Below the pieces are notes generated by a model. It made no database searches and was not told the origin of the DNA. It was given only the letters and a program-made list of their open reading frames with translations. This document shows positions 25,714 through 36,989 of a stretch of 64,000 nt of DNA, one piece after another; the stretch's first letter is position 1, and each line of letters starts with the position of its first letter. The DNA is taken from the NCBI GenBank assembly GCA_963969495.1, contig OZ018326.1:182753653-182817652 (forward strand). Reading direction: 5' to 3'. This DNA comes from Ceratothoa steindachneri (taxonomy: Eukaryota; Arthropoda; Malacostraca; Isopoda; Cymothoidae). The position numbers and the translations under genes were made by a program.

Positions 25714-25898
25714 TGCCGAGTACTATTCGGCCTTAAGTGCAAACCCAGCCCGTGCTGTTGGAAAATACACGAGCTCATTGCTCCTACCCATCGTGCTTCT
25801 CTCAAGCAGCTGAATCTTTGGGTGGCAGATCTACTCGGAATTGGAATCTCCTTTTGTCGATGGTGTGCGGCCGAGTATGTATACTTTGATTCATCTTT

Positions 25899-25953
25899 CA
25901 TGTCCATTATCTTATTTTTGATTTCTCATGTCCATTATTTTATATTTGAATTA
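25899..25953. repeat. two-unit tandem duplication
   Basis: Two adjacent units of about 28 bp both start CATGTCCATTAT and differ at a few positions. Confidence 0.7.
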
Positions 25954-28059
25954 ATTTTACCAAGTATAACTAGTCACTCTTAGAGATTTATTTAAACTCA
26001 ATGTTTAATTGCATTATTCGAGATAAGGCTCAACTGCAGAGTTGCCCTGCGTGCTATCCGCCAACCGTTCCGAGACACGGAAAGCGAACGGAGGTCAGAA
26101 GATCTAACCTAACCTGGGAAAATGGTTCCATATGGAAAGTCAGCTAACAGAAGCGGGAAGAAACCACCATACGCAGACCCTGATTGTTGATCCGAGTCCA
26201 TGTCATTTAGAATATGTTGAATAAATATGCTCTTTAAGCCTAGCGCGAAGGAGACGCAGGGGCCCTCAAAGAGCTGAAGACACTCAAGCAAAAGTTTTTA
26301 AAATCATTTGAGGTAAAACTCCGTGAGATGGTTTGGCCGTCGAAGCCACCCTTGCCTCTAAGAACTTAATCTGGGAAGTCAGGCTTGCCATGTAAGTCAT
26401 TACCTCCTACTGGCTGGGAATTTGTGGGCACTGGGCTACTTTTCAAAGGTTGCACGTCTGTGATTTCCCCTGTCAAGGTTTGTCTTAAGGCTTGGAAAAC
26501 TAAGCACCCTTGATGCTTTTCGTCTCTCAGAGGACAGCCTTACTAATCCACAAACACGGTTTCACGACCTTTGCCGAGCATTTGTATACACTAAGGTGAG
26601 CGAGCATTTCACCTTGCGGAAAATGGAAACCACAAGGGATGGAAAGCACCTATTTTAGCCGAAGTTGTATGTGAGCCCCTTGAGCTCCCAACTCTAACAA
26701 GGCTGCCCGCACTGACTCAGAGAGCCTGATGCAATCAAAGAGTGGGGTCTACAGCCCCAAAACATTCATTTCTCATCACACGTTCGACCTTGACCGCTCT
26801 TTGTTCAATCTGCTCTTTGATGATATCTTCTATGGAGTAGTTCAGGGTTTCTCTCGCATAACCCCCCCTCTACGAAATTCCTGGACCTGACGCTCTTGCC
26901 CTAGTCACATAACGCAACGGACATGGAATTGTCATTCACCAGAAACAATTAGAGAGTTGAGGAATCCCTAATATTTAATCTCTTTTTGCTTTTTCTCCTT
27001 ATATTCAGTACAAGAGTGCCCTGGGCACCAGTACCGTTTCAGGTGGATCTTTCACTCAGGATCGTCTCTCACCGAGTCTTTCTCTGCCTCTTAGATAGAC
27101 CTTTCAATCTTGGCTGGAACACCTCAGAGGCCATTTCCAGCTTAGGAAGAGAATTTAAGTGACCATCCCTGAGAAAAGAAACACGGACGCCAACGAGGGA
27201 CTCCCGGCTTATGGATTTAAACAAACGTCAGTACCGCTCACGAGCCAACATATTTCGGAGAAAAGCGAAGAGCACTCATGCCGGCCCAACAAGGTCAGAA
27301 CACACTGGTTGATAACAGTGGCAGGCAGGCATCACGCCAAAAGTATTAAAGGCGAGATGCTCCAATTGTCAGAGTGGAGCTTTCATGGTATTCCCTCCCG
27401 ATCCCAATACCAAGGTCAAGCGAGGTTCCACCATAGAAGATGTATTCCTAAATTTTGTTTAAAAAACCAACGCACTTATAATTCCGGAAAATTGAGACAA
27501 ATGAAAAGGACAAAGGTAGTTTGGTATGTTATATCTTGCGTACAGCCATTCCTGATTCTCCCATTTCTGGCTTACGAAATTTTGAGCTCTCCTGCTGGGC
27601 GCGTTTTTGATTCGTGTTCACATTTGTCTAGCGACTAAGACTCATCAAAACTTTACCAGTTGAATGGTCCCTCTCTAAAGGCCGCAAATGGCATTTGAAC
27701 AGCCAGCGACAAAGGGCGACAGGGAGGATTTTCTTGCGAGATCGCAATAATCGTCTACAAAACAGCCAAGATATACATTTTGTGGGGCCTGGCTGCCAAC
27801 AAGGCAATCAAACTTCCATGTACAGTGCCAATCTATGCACCCGGTAACGGAAGCATATAGCTTGTCAGTCTATTACACGCAGGGAAATGGTTATTGGGGA
27901 CAAACCAATTTTGCCATTAATCGCGCCCTAACGCTAATCAAATTCAATTCCTGCTCCCCGGTGACATGCATGAGTTAAAGGGTGTTGATTTTAGTTTCCA
28001 AAGGCTCACTTCTGACACGCTATAAATTAGCCGCTCAAGTGCTTAAACATAAAATAGAA

Positions 28060-29935
28060 GTGAGAAGATATTCATAGACAAAAATGAAAAAGAAGCAAAA
28101 CGACTTCTCATGCCCTCATCAGCGACTTTAATTTAACTCAGTAATGGGGTTTACCTATTTTACACTCAATTGGGAGGACTTGCTATCAAGTGCAACAGAC
28201 TACACAGTGTACCCCGTGTGGGATGCTCTACATAAAGCATCTTTTTATTTTAGATAATCAATAAAATTGTAGTTAGTAGAAAATTATATGAGGCAAACAA
28301 ATTTATTTAATATAGAATAGTATTTTAGTGAAATTTAAAATCTAACTGATTTTCATGCAAATATATTGAAATCAAATGAAATACGTAAAATATACTTATT
28401 TTCAAGGAAGATATTTTCGCGTCTAAGACCTACCGATATTTATGAATGCAAAGACTCCTCTTTTAATAGTCCAATAATAGTTGGAAATCATATGAGTGTC
28501 CCAACATTCTTGGTATCGTTCCTTCTATTTTTTTATAGATTGCTGAACTTTTATACCTTTTTCATTAGTTTGATCGTTTCAATTCAATTCAATTTGTGTA
28601 AGGGGATTCGGTAAAGGGAAAAAAGGTTAAATGTATATTGAAAGAGAGATATAGCGGGGAAAAGAAGAAAATACAGAATATTTGCAAATAAATGTAAGAC
28701 GCCCGAAGGTCAGACTAATTGCTTTCTTTGCCACGTGTTGAGTGTGTTTGTTTTGTTTTGGGGTATATTCATTCTTTTAGGCGTTCAATCCCTCGCCTTC
28801 TCTCTTTGTTTTATATCTATTTTTCTTGTGAATTTCTTTTTTTGTTTTGTCTTTTAGTATTTTGTTAGTTTGCTTTTCTTCTGTCCTTACATGGTGACTT
28901 ATTCATTTGTGAGTTGGTATTTTGTTCGTTTACATCTGTATAGTTTGTATCTTTATTTTCCCTGATCGTTTTTAGTTTGTTGTTTATGCATTATATCTAG
29001 TTACCTTACTGTTTGGATACTTTCTAGTAGTTGTTGAGAAAATGATGGGTTTTTTTCTCATATTGTAGCCATACGATGAAAATCTTCAGACATTTTTACA
29101 GCAGCATCTTTGGAATTTTCGGTTTTTATTACCTGGAAATATTTTTAAAACTTTCAACAGATTTCTAAATTTCAGGTAATAAAATGACCTGCTTATATTT
29201 TTTCCTAACTTAGTCTTGGTAACTTGTCACATATCTAATTAAATCAGTATCTCATTTAATCTCAAGGTTTAATATATTACGTCATTTACCTAGTCTGGTG
29301 TAGAGAGGAGTTGAGTTTTATTATTTATCTGCTAAAGTCCTGCTAATGTCTTTATTTTTCTACCATTTAATGATGTGCTTCCTGACCAAGGTTTTTCCTT
29401 AGTAACTCACAAAGCCACACAAAGTAGTGATATTTAGTGTATCCTCCTTGTTAACCAATTTAAAGTTAATCATTTTAAGATTCACACCGGTTATCCAGTT
29501 ATGATGGCCCTAGTCAAGTAACTTTAGAACTTTATCAATATCTTCTTATTTTTCATTAATGTAAATGAACTGAACCTTTGCTGCATTTACACTGGCACCT
29601 GTTCTTACCTAATATGGGTGGGCTGAATTTGAATATAAGGTCAGATTTTCTCTATAAACAACAAACTTGTTTGTAATTCAGATTTTTCAACCCTTTGCAA
29701 ATTTTTTTGAACCTTTTTCATAATGTCTTGTTATACATATATGAGCACTTTATTGTCATAATATTAAAAATTAAGAATGAATCAACCGTTTAGGCGAAAT
29801 ATCTATAAATTTCTCAACTGCGTTTATATTCATTACAATGATTACTAGAACTTGAAAACAGGCACAATAAATCTTGTGTGCAACATAAAAATATCTATTA
29901 CTACTATTCAATTTTGAAACCATTCTGTACATACA
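28060..29935. other. AT-rich stretch with a T/G-rich strand bias
   Basis: From about 28740 to 29050 the plus strand is strongly T and G rich (runs such as TTTGTTTTGTTTTGGGG). No coding signature is seen. The remainder is ordinary AT-rich intergenic DNA. Confidence 0.45.
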
Positions 29936-29939
29936 AAGT

Positions 29940-30260
29940 ATCAATGTGCACCGATGAGGTTCAGAAAGATCAATGAAAGAAAATACTCAAGTTGTTCTTA
30001 TAGTTGTGCTTGTAGCTCTCTCATTTAAAGACATTGTCAGGGTTATCTTGTTTAATATTCCAGCAGTAATCTACCATCATATACCTGTACCATCTCCCTT
30101 GATAGCGCCCTTCTATCGTATTGATGACTTATTAGAAGTGCTCTCCATGTTCATCACTTACAGTTCCAAGGTTTCCTGGCAAATGACGAAGGTGACACTT
30201 CAGAAAATGGAGTTAACGCTAATGTTGAATCCAACATCTTGAAAAACCAACAGCATTCTA
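29940..30260 (-). pseudogene. C-terminal fragment of repeated uncharacterised family (copy C)
   Basis: Minus-strand translation gives GTVSDEHGEHF, two stops, then EGRYQGRWYRYMMVDYCWNI and, after another stop, ESYKHNYKNNL. This is the same C-terminal block as copy A at 43.1 kb (VSDEQGE, EERYQGRWDVHMMADYCWSI, SGKSYKRKFL). Only the last roughly 80 residues plus a few upstream traces remain. I know of no assigned function for the family. Confidence 0.7.
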
Positions 30261-30429
30261 GCATCTAAATCCTCAAAGTTGTTCGCTTAATTGTGATCAA
30301 GATAGTTTTGTATAACCACACAAATGACAGCTCGTACTATGTTTCCTAGAGCTCGTCTATATTTGGGCTACAATGCACTCATGTTTGTTCGTATATTGTT
30401 AATTGTTTTTACTTACTTGTGTGTTTGTA

Positions 30430-30510
30430 GTTAAAGAAAAAAAATTGCGGGAAAATGGCCATTTTTCCCGCTACATCTTTAAAAGGATTTTCAAAAATCC
30501 TGTCAACTCT
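30430..30510. repeat. two adjacent small hairpins
   Basis: GCGGGAAAATGG is followed directly by CCATTTTTCCCGC, near-perfect arms with one length difference. About 20 nt later AGGATTTT...AAAATCCT forms a second stem. Confidence 0.6.
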
Positions 30511-30681
30511 TATACACACTTTCTGATCAGCTAGGGCCAAATTCTACGACACCCCTGAAATTTTCGGAAATTAGATAAATGCAGGACTGGAAATATATTA
30601 TTTCCATACTAATATAAATACATTTTATATTTTTTCCAAGAAATCAACAAGAATGAACATAATCAAAATATACAAAAACAA

Positions 30682-31130
30682 GAGCTCAGTGGATACGGCG
30701 TTGGCCTCCCAACGTCGTGGTACTGGGAACGATTCCGAATCCTGGCATGCGCGGCCACAAACGTCAGCACGCGTAGAGATCTAGCTACCGATTGGTGGAC
30801 GCGCTGTGCTCATAATGTTTTCGGGTGGGGAGACCTTACGCTTACACACAGAGCCAATCACAACACTGCTTTCTTTCCTCTCCCGCCCTCACAGCACAAC
30901 ACACACAGACTCTCCGTTCCAAGGAATCCTGCCGATGGGTATCTATATCCCCGTACCTCTGACGCGGAACACTTCCCTCTTTCCCAAGGTGACGAACGCT
31001 TCCACCTGAACGCTGTTTGGTGTCAAAAAATAATTCTTCCTGGCACCTCTCCCCAATAAGAGGACTGACTCCTGGGGCCATCAGGCTGACCAGCGATTGT
31101 CATACTGACATTATATAAAAATTTCATTAT
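30682..31130 (+). mobile_element. tRNA-derived SINE
   Basis: The head is tRNA-like: an A box in GAGCTCAGTGGATACGGC (30683-30700), a stem around GTTGGCCTCCCAACG (30700-30714) and a B-box-like GATTCCGAATCC (30731-30742). A GC-rich tRNA-unrelated body follows to about 31080 and then AT-rich sequence. An open minus-strand frame of 79 codons (30842-31081) is probably a by-product of the GC-rich body. I cannot define the 3' tail or target duplication. Confidence 0.5.
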
Positions 31131-31815
31131 CCGGTCGGGAATCGTCCCATTATCATGGAAGGATTGGCGTTGACCAACTAACTAAGTATACAGAGACATA
31201 TAAATTCAGCAACATATAAAGTTAGGCTCAAGAAGTTCTGTGTAAATTGCAGCAACAGCAAACTGATAGAGGAAAGGAAGCTCAGTACCGTATACAAAGG
31301 CTCCTGGTACTGATGAGAGAAGTTAGTTTTCTAGAAAGTCTTGATTCACTTTGGAAGTCCATAGAAAACAAAAAAAAAATTCTGTAGCAACGCCAACACT
31401 TAGTTAAGTTAGCCTTACTCAATCAACTACATTAGGTTAGGTTAATATACCGCATTCGATTACCAGCATCCTTCACAATACATACAAATTATTTTGAGGG
31501 CTATGAACGTAATAAGACAAAAGTAAAGCACCTCACTAAAATATAAGGAAATGTTTAACCAGAGGCAGGTGGAGCACGAGTCCCGTTCAAACTTGACTTT
31601 TGTGTATAGAAAGAACAGAGAGGAACCGCTGTATGCGATACGGCAGTCAGGTAGTCAGAGAGGAGCGTTGCGGAAAATATTTACGAAAAGGACAGCGAGA
31701 GTAGATAGGTCGGTGGCTATACACCGAAGCGATGTGTTGTTGTGAGGGTGTAGGTTATGTGGTGAGTCAGGCGGGGGGGGGGCTGACTGCTCATCTGGAA
31801 ACGCGTTATTCATGA
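31130..31815. other. intergenic stretch, no recognised gene
   Basis: No domain is recognised. A G-run (nine G) is present near 31773-31781. The rightmost part may be the 3' untranslated end of the Jockey-like element that follows on the minus strand. Confidence 0.4.
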
Positions 31816-31819
31816 TGCC

Positions 31820-32700
31820 TATTGGTTTATGCGAAGAACGGTACGGGCGGCGGGTGTTCGTGGGCCGCGGGATATCGCGGTGCCATCGCGTACCTTCTTA
31901 CGTGTAGCAAGGTGTAAAGTGGGTCTGTAGTGAGTTTGTCGAGTTGTTTGGTGAGTCTGGTATGAGCGTAAGTGTTGAGAGGAGCTAGTTTGTTGTTGTT
32001 GTGTAGTGCGTCCATTCTCAAGTACCGCGGCGAACGGCAAGCGCGCTTCAGAGCAGAGTTCTGAATGCGCTGGGTCTTTCGCTTCCACGTGTCGCTCGCA
32101 GCTACGAGCGACAGTAAGGCGTACGTGAGAATGGGACGCACGAGTGCTTTTTATAAGTGTAGTTTTAGTTTTTTACTCGCTGGGTAGAACCTACCCAGCG
32201 ATGCGTTTGTGCGTAAGGCTCTTGCATGTATTATGTTTTGGTGAGAAAATGAACCTAAGGGATTTGTCGAAGGTTACCCCCAGGATTTTGGTGCGCTGTG
32301 TGTATGCGAGCCTTGTTGGGTTTTGGTTGATCATGTCTGGTGTGTGTGAGTAGATTTGTAGGTTGTGCATGAAGTGATCTCTAGCACCGTAGAGTGTCAT
32401 CTGTGTCTTCTGAGGATTCGTGGCAATCAGCCATTTATCCTCGTAATCTGTCTTCTCGTCTAGTATTCTTTGTGCGTGGAGCGCGATTTCTTCAGGGGCT
32501 TGGCCGCTGACGAGAATGGTCTCGTCTTAGGCGTAGGCCACTATGTTTTCTGGTGGGTGTGGAGTGTCATTTGTGAACATAATGTAAAGTGTGGGTGCCA
32601 GTACGCTTCCTTAGGGAACGCCTGAGCGTGGTTTGAAGGGTCTTGATAGGGTGTTGTTGTATCTGATGTGGCAGCGCCGTCCAGTGAGGTCCCGTTCAAA
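31820..32700 (-). pseudogene. Jockey-like non-LTR retrotransposon, RT C-terminal half
   Basis: Minus-strand reading from 32700 gives RDLTGRRCHIRYNNTLSRPF, a stop in the GVPxGSVLAPTLY motif, then VAYA, a stop, DETILVSG at the catalytic box near 32530. Next come DKWLIATNPQKTQMTLYGAR and KILGVTFDKSLRF, and finally the RPILTYA and LKRACRSPRYLRMDALH block. The order is that of Jockey-clade RTs. The copy is 5'-truncated near 32700, and the stop in the active-site motif shows it is dead. Confidence 0.75.
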
Positions 32701-32724
32701 ACACGAGCGGTTGTTTATATACAA

Positions 32725-32805
32725 CGTCGCGAGTGACGTCAGCGCCAGTCATGACGTCATGGATTTATCGCGACGTCATAAATGACGTCACGGAAAAATC
32801 GCATA
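32725..32805. promoter_or_regulatory. cluster of CRE-like GACGTCA sites
   Basis: Four GACGTCA palindromic cores occur within about 65 bp (near 32735, 32752, 32772 and 32785), three in TGACGTCA context. It lies at the 5' break of the Jockey-like fragment and next to the DIRS-like relic. Regulatory function is inferred only from similarity to the CREB/ATF consensus; it could equally be a short degenerate tandem repeat. Confidence 0.35.
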
Positions 32806-32807
32806 CG

Positions 32808-33720
32808 TTAGACGCTTAATCCACGAGACGGGGCATCCGCAAGGTCTGAATTGGACGGAACCCACGTGACCGTCGGCCTATGGTTACAAAAGAAAACATG
32901 AAACATGACAAGGATATAAGAGCTAATAAAGGGCAATAATGAATGAAGAATGGCGCCTTTAGCCAATAAACCTACACTTGCCGTAGAATCCAAGAACAGG
33001 TGGTAGAAAGGGCGGTTTAGATACAATATAAAAAGGGCAGCGAATTCCGCTTTAACGGCGTGGGTGGGGGGGATAAATACAATGAAGCCTGCCTCTGATC
33101 AAAAACCCATCCCAAAACCGCAGGTGTGGCATCGCTGAGGGTGACGGGGAGCGAAAGAGGGGCAAACCTGGCTCATGTCCCGGCCCAGGGAATCCATCCG
33201 GAAGGAGGAGGACAGCCAGAAGGGCGACCCGGGAGGAACGCGCGTATGCCAACTGGGCCCCAAAACGCGGTAGATCAATGGCTATCCCCACGAAATTAAG
33301 GAAGCCACCAAGCCTGGCCCAGAAGGGAGAACTAGAGGACAAGCGTGGGGCCGACTCCAGGGCGGTGCAGGCCTTCTTTCGCATCCTCGGGGTGAGGCGG
33401 GTGAGGCTGGAGCGCAGGTCGATATCAACGCCCAGATACACAAGGTGGCGAGTGGGGGTGAGCACGGACTTTGCTTCATTAATCAAGATGTAGGAATTGT
33501 GGACCAGCTCGATAAATCTAAGGAGGGCGGTGGGGCAGCCTAGGCCCAGGACATCGTCGAGGTACGTAGAAGCAACAATGCCTGCCTGTCACGCAAATTC
33601 AGCAAAGATGAGAGCCATGCAAGCCTGCATGATTTAGGAAGATCCCGCGAACCCCATGGGCAATCGTTTAAAAACGAAAACGATCTTTCCCACAGAGCAC
33701 GCCGAACCAAGGCCTAGCAT
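32808..33720 (-). mobile_element. DIRS-like RT and RNase H relic
   Basis: Minus-strand reading gives KRLPMGFAGSS near 33650, then TYLDDVLGLG (33555-33585) with both catalytic Asp kept. Next follow INEAKSVLTPTRHLVYLGVDI, the thumb region, and an RNase H-like end with VTWVPSNSDLADAPSRG at 32808-32860. The final WVPS-N-AD-PSRG motif is typical of DIRS-type RNase H. Stops lie in the RT (33 to 60 bp before YLDD) and a frameshift lies near 33050. No recombinase domain is visible. Confidence 0.55.
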
Positions 33721-33869
33721 TGGGGTGGAGTTTTATATTCTCTTTGTTTAAGCCCCAAATGAAACAAATTAGTTTGGAAGAAATTTAAATTATAGCTTTA
33801 ATTCGCTACTGATACAAGCAAAAACTTTCTACAAAAGTTGTTGTGAAGTAAATTAGCGATACTAAAGGA

Positions 33870-34705
33870 GAAAGCAGAGTCAGTCAGGCGAAGGTCTCGA
33901 GGTGATACAGACGTTTCAACCGAAGACGAACAACCACGTTCCGGCTGACCATCAACCTTTGACAGCGAGACTTTAGTAGTAGCAATGTAACTTAAGCCTT
34001 CTGTAAGGAGCCATGATCTTGCGAAAGTTAGAGTGTCATCCCATCACACTGTGTAGAACCGATTGCTTCAAATGGATTTTTTTCACCCTCTGCCTATATT
34101 GGATCCATATGATCTTACCAAGCACAAGGTGCCTTGAAAATTGAGATGTTCAGCCAACTTCTGAATAACCAAATAGACGACCGATTCTTGAGGCGAATTG
34201 TTACATCGGATGAGAAGAGAGTGTACTTCGTTAATCACGATGGGAAGAGAAATCGGTTTCGGTAGGTGAACAACTGTCATCTGCTGCATAACAGAATTGG
34301 TTTGGCAAAAAGGTTGAACCACCAACGCTTAACTATTTTGCCAGCAGCTAGACCACCCGTAGGACAAACTAAAAAAGAGTATCCTGCTCTGATCAATCAA
34401 GGCCAGGCTTTGTTTCAGCAAAATAATGTGAAGTCACACTCTCCCAGGTTGACTATGGAGAAGTTTAAACCTGTCCCAGTATTAAGATGTTTTCACATTC
34501 ACTATTCAGTCCAGATGCTGTTCCTAGTGACTAAGGCCTATTCGACTCAATCGCACACATTTGATCATATAAAGGAAGTTAGTTTATAGGGTTTTGATTC
34601 AAAGCCAACTAACTGACTAGTATCAGGGACAGATTCTGAAGCTTGCTAATCGCTAGAAGATCGAATGGAATTATGATCTTTATTTTGAAGAATATTAATT
34701 TGGTG
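33870..34705 (+). pseudogene. mariner (DD34D-type) transposase relic
   Basis: The N-terminal part reads VSTEDEQPRSG, as in mariner helix-turn-helix regions. The first catalytic block is intact (FLRRIVTSDEKRVYFVNHD, Asp at 34209-34211). The second reads FQQNNVKSH, with Asn for Asp, and the third (normally HPPYSPDLAPSDYHLF) reads HIHYSVQMLFLVT without Asp. Trailing FDHIKEV and KIEWNYDLYFE fit the family's end. Inactive through point changes, stops and frameshifts. It abuts the DD41D element at 34722. Confidence 0.65.
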
Positions 34706-34721
34706 TTACTCTCTCAATATA

Positions 34722-35939
34722 CAGGGTGAGTCAAAATTATGTTAACACCTTAATAAGTTTTATTTTATTCAAATTTTAACACTAGAATGAGAGGAATTAT
34801 TTATTCAGAGTTTACTTAACAGTCCCGACCTATCCACCAGCACAATTGATGCACACAAACCAGCGAGCAACAGTACAATTTATTGCCTTGACACACATTT
34901 CACGGGGAATATTTGATATTAAACCTTTTATTCTGTCCTTGAGTTCTTCGATGTCACTAACGCTTTTGCTATACACGTGATCCTTTATCATATCCAATAA
35001 CCAAAAGTCACAGGGTGTGAGATCAGGAGAGTATGGTAGCAATGCCAACGGTTCGCCGCGACCTATCAAACGATTTGGGAAAGTTTGATCAAAGTAAGCG
35101 CGAACAGTGGGGCTAAAATGAGGTGGTGCACCATCATGTTGGAAATACCTTGCTCGTCTGATATGTAGGGGTGTGTTATCTATAGCAAACGTTTGCAACA
35201 CTTGTAGGTAGCTATCTGCAGTCACCGTTAAAGTTGTAAATAAATATTGGCCAATTACACCAGTAATGGTCACGGCACACCACACATTTACCTTTGGAGA
35301 GGCACGTTCATGCTCTCGAATGACACGTGGATTTTCAGTACCCCAGAAAATAGTGTTACGTCGGTTAAAATGACGATTAGAAATGTCCGGTTGGATCCTT
35401 GTCATCTCAGCCAGAATCTCACAGCATTCTACTCGAACCTGTTTTTGCCGAGCTGTCAAAGCTTGGGCAATTTGTAGGTGATATGGTCACATGCCAAGGT
35501 CTTTGGATAGAATTCGGCACACTGTGCTCTGTGAAATCCTTGTTTCTAGACTGCAACGTCTCGTCGATTTTGATGGACTATGTTGTAGGGCTTGCCGCAC
35601 GATATCAATGTTCAAGTTACTTCTTCTTGTCCCTGGGCCGCGCAGCATTTCCTTGATAGTTGTCTGCTACTGATCCAGTGGATACAAACTTGTTATAGAT
35701 TCGATAAATTGTCAAACGGCTTGGTGTGCTACGGTTTGGAAATTGTTCAGGAAACTTTCGACGCACTGTTGTTGCAGATCCAAAAACTTCCATCAAGCTT
35801 GCAACTACCCTTCTGGGTTAGTCTGTCAGCCATGGGTGATGTAGATCTGCAAAATAAATATAAATAAATCATTAATCATAATAATAATAAAAAATAAATC
35901 ATAAAACTTATAGAAGTGTTAACATAATTTTGACTGACC

Positions 35940-35942
<3 letters not shown>
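34722..35942 (-). mobile_element. Tc1/mariner-superfamily DD41D transposon, near full length
   Basis: The element spans 1,221 bp. Terminal inverted repeats 34722-34762 and 35902-35942 match over 41 bp with four mismatches and begin CAGGGTGAGTCAAAATTATG. A TA dinucleotide flanks both ends, as expected for this superfamily. The interior encodes one transposase on the minus strand (about 34824-35830). The right end lies directly against a TA microsatellite. Confidence 0.9.
34830..35830 (-). pseudogene. DD41D transposase
   Basis: The C-terminal 209 codons are open (34830-35459): TRIQPDISNRHFNRRN, WGTENPRVIREHE, ASPKVNVWCAVT, then HDGAPPHFSP and PYSPDLTPCDFWLLDMIKDH. Forty-one residues lie between the Asp of HDGAPPH and the Asp of PCDFW, which places it with the DD41D (rosa/Visitor-like) group rather than DD34D mariners. 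Upstream the helix-turn-helix domain is readable (TVRRKFPEQFPNRSTPSR, then LTIYRIYNKFV) but interrupted by two stops, one after RPRDKKK and one after LSKDLGM, plus a frameshift near the start. The protein was probably about 330 residues. Confidence 0.85.
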
Positions 35943-35970
<28 letters not shown>

Positions 35971-35971
35971 C
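35943..35971. repeat. TA microsatellite
   Basis: About 14 TA units start at the right edge of the DD41D transposon and include its TA target dinucleotide. Confidence 0.9.
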
Positions 35972-36960
35972 TATATTGATATAAGCCCACAGGACAAAGA
36001 AATAGTCCCGTGGGATGGGAATGTACCTAAACCGTGTAATTTCTACACGAGCTTGGATAGCAGCTGCAATTCAACGTAGAATGGACTGAATAAGCTCCTG
36101 GATGCAGGAGACATCCCTTTTTAGCTAATTATCTAGCCACTCGTTGTAGGCATACTGAAGCAACATTAATATAAATGATGAATCAAAAATCAGACTAAAA
36201 ATACATACATGTGTTCCTTTGCTCTTCCCTTACGAGGCTAAAAATTAAAATAAACCTAAGAATGTAGAATCGAGAGGTAGAGGAAAAAGACCCCGAATAG
36301 CTACTAATGAGCTCGCGTAACTCTCCGTTAGCCTATATTTAAATAATTCGAATGCCGAACTTTAAAGGAGTGACTTGCACATATAATCAGTCCGACAGAT
36401 AAACGGGGAAGAAAAAATTAGTTTTCAATCATATTTTAATAATGATCAAAATTACGAAAATACGATAAATTAAGATTGAACAACATTAAAATATTGAGTT
36501 TTCCATCTTAAATACAAATCCAACTAGTCAGCCTTTTCGAAAGACGGGCGAAAGTTATTTCAAAAAGGTTTTGACCATATGAAGAAATAGAAGATCTATA
36601 GCATTTGGATATCGATATTAAAGAATAAATTTTATTCCTACGACTAACTTTATGCTTCTCTTAAACACAAACATGCTACCAATATTTATCGGTGTACTGA
36701 ATCTCCTGTTCACCGGGAGTGAGAACCATAACCGAAACAAAGTGGTGAAATCGTAGAAATGTTGATTGTTAGAAATATGTTAAAAAAGATAGGGTGGAAC
36801 GAAAATAAAGATCCCAACGGAATTCTGATACGAATTTGGGCATCACACATAATAGATAGACATTGTGTATCATTAAATATCCATAACCAACCAATTACCA
36901 TGATAAGAATTAGATTTAGGTACCTACACCTACCTATTCAAAAATGACAGAGTGAAATGG
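35972..36960. other. AT-rich intergenic stretch
   Basis: Nothing recognised. The overlapping open frames at 36710-36947 on both strands lack any family motif. Confidence 0.5.
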
Positions 36961-36989
36961 GAGGAGTAAACTGAACACGCACTTAACAT

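Larger units (their letters stand above)
24040..28060. other. GC-richer block without recognised domains
   Basis: Base composition changes at both ends, which suggests inserted element DNA rather than local intergenic sequence. Open frames up to 159 codons exist (27159-27638 plus; 25370-25711 plus; 25436-25714 minus) but I recognise no RT, integrase, transposase or gag motif. A possible LTR (25434-25713) and a two-unit tandem repeat (25899-25953) lie inside. It may be non-coding or gag-level remnants of one or more retroelements. Confidence 0.35.

Noticed and set aside
27159..27638. 159-codon plus-strand frame
   Set aside because: Long for this AT-rich window but in a GC-richer block where chance frames are longer; no domain seen.
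30683..30745. tRNA gene
   Set aside because: A and B boxes are present, but no acceptor stem pairs and the B box has an insertion; fits a SINE head better.
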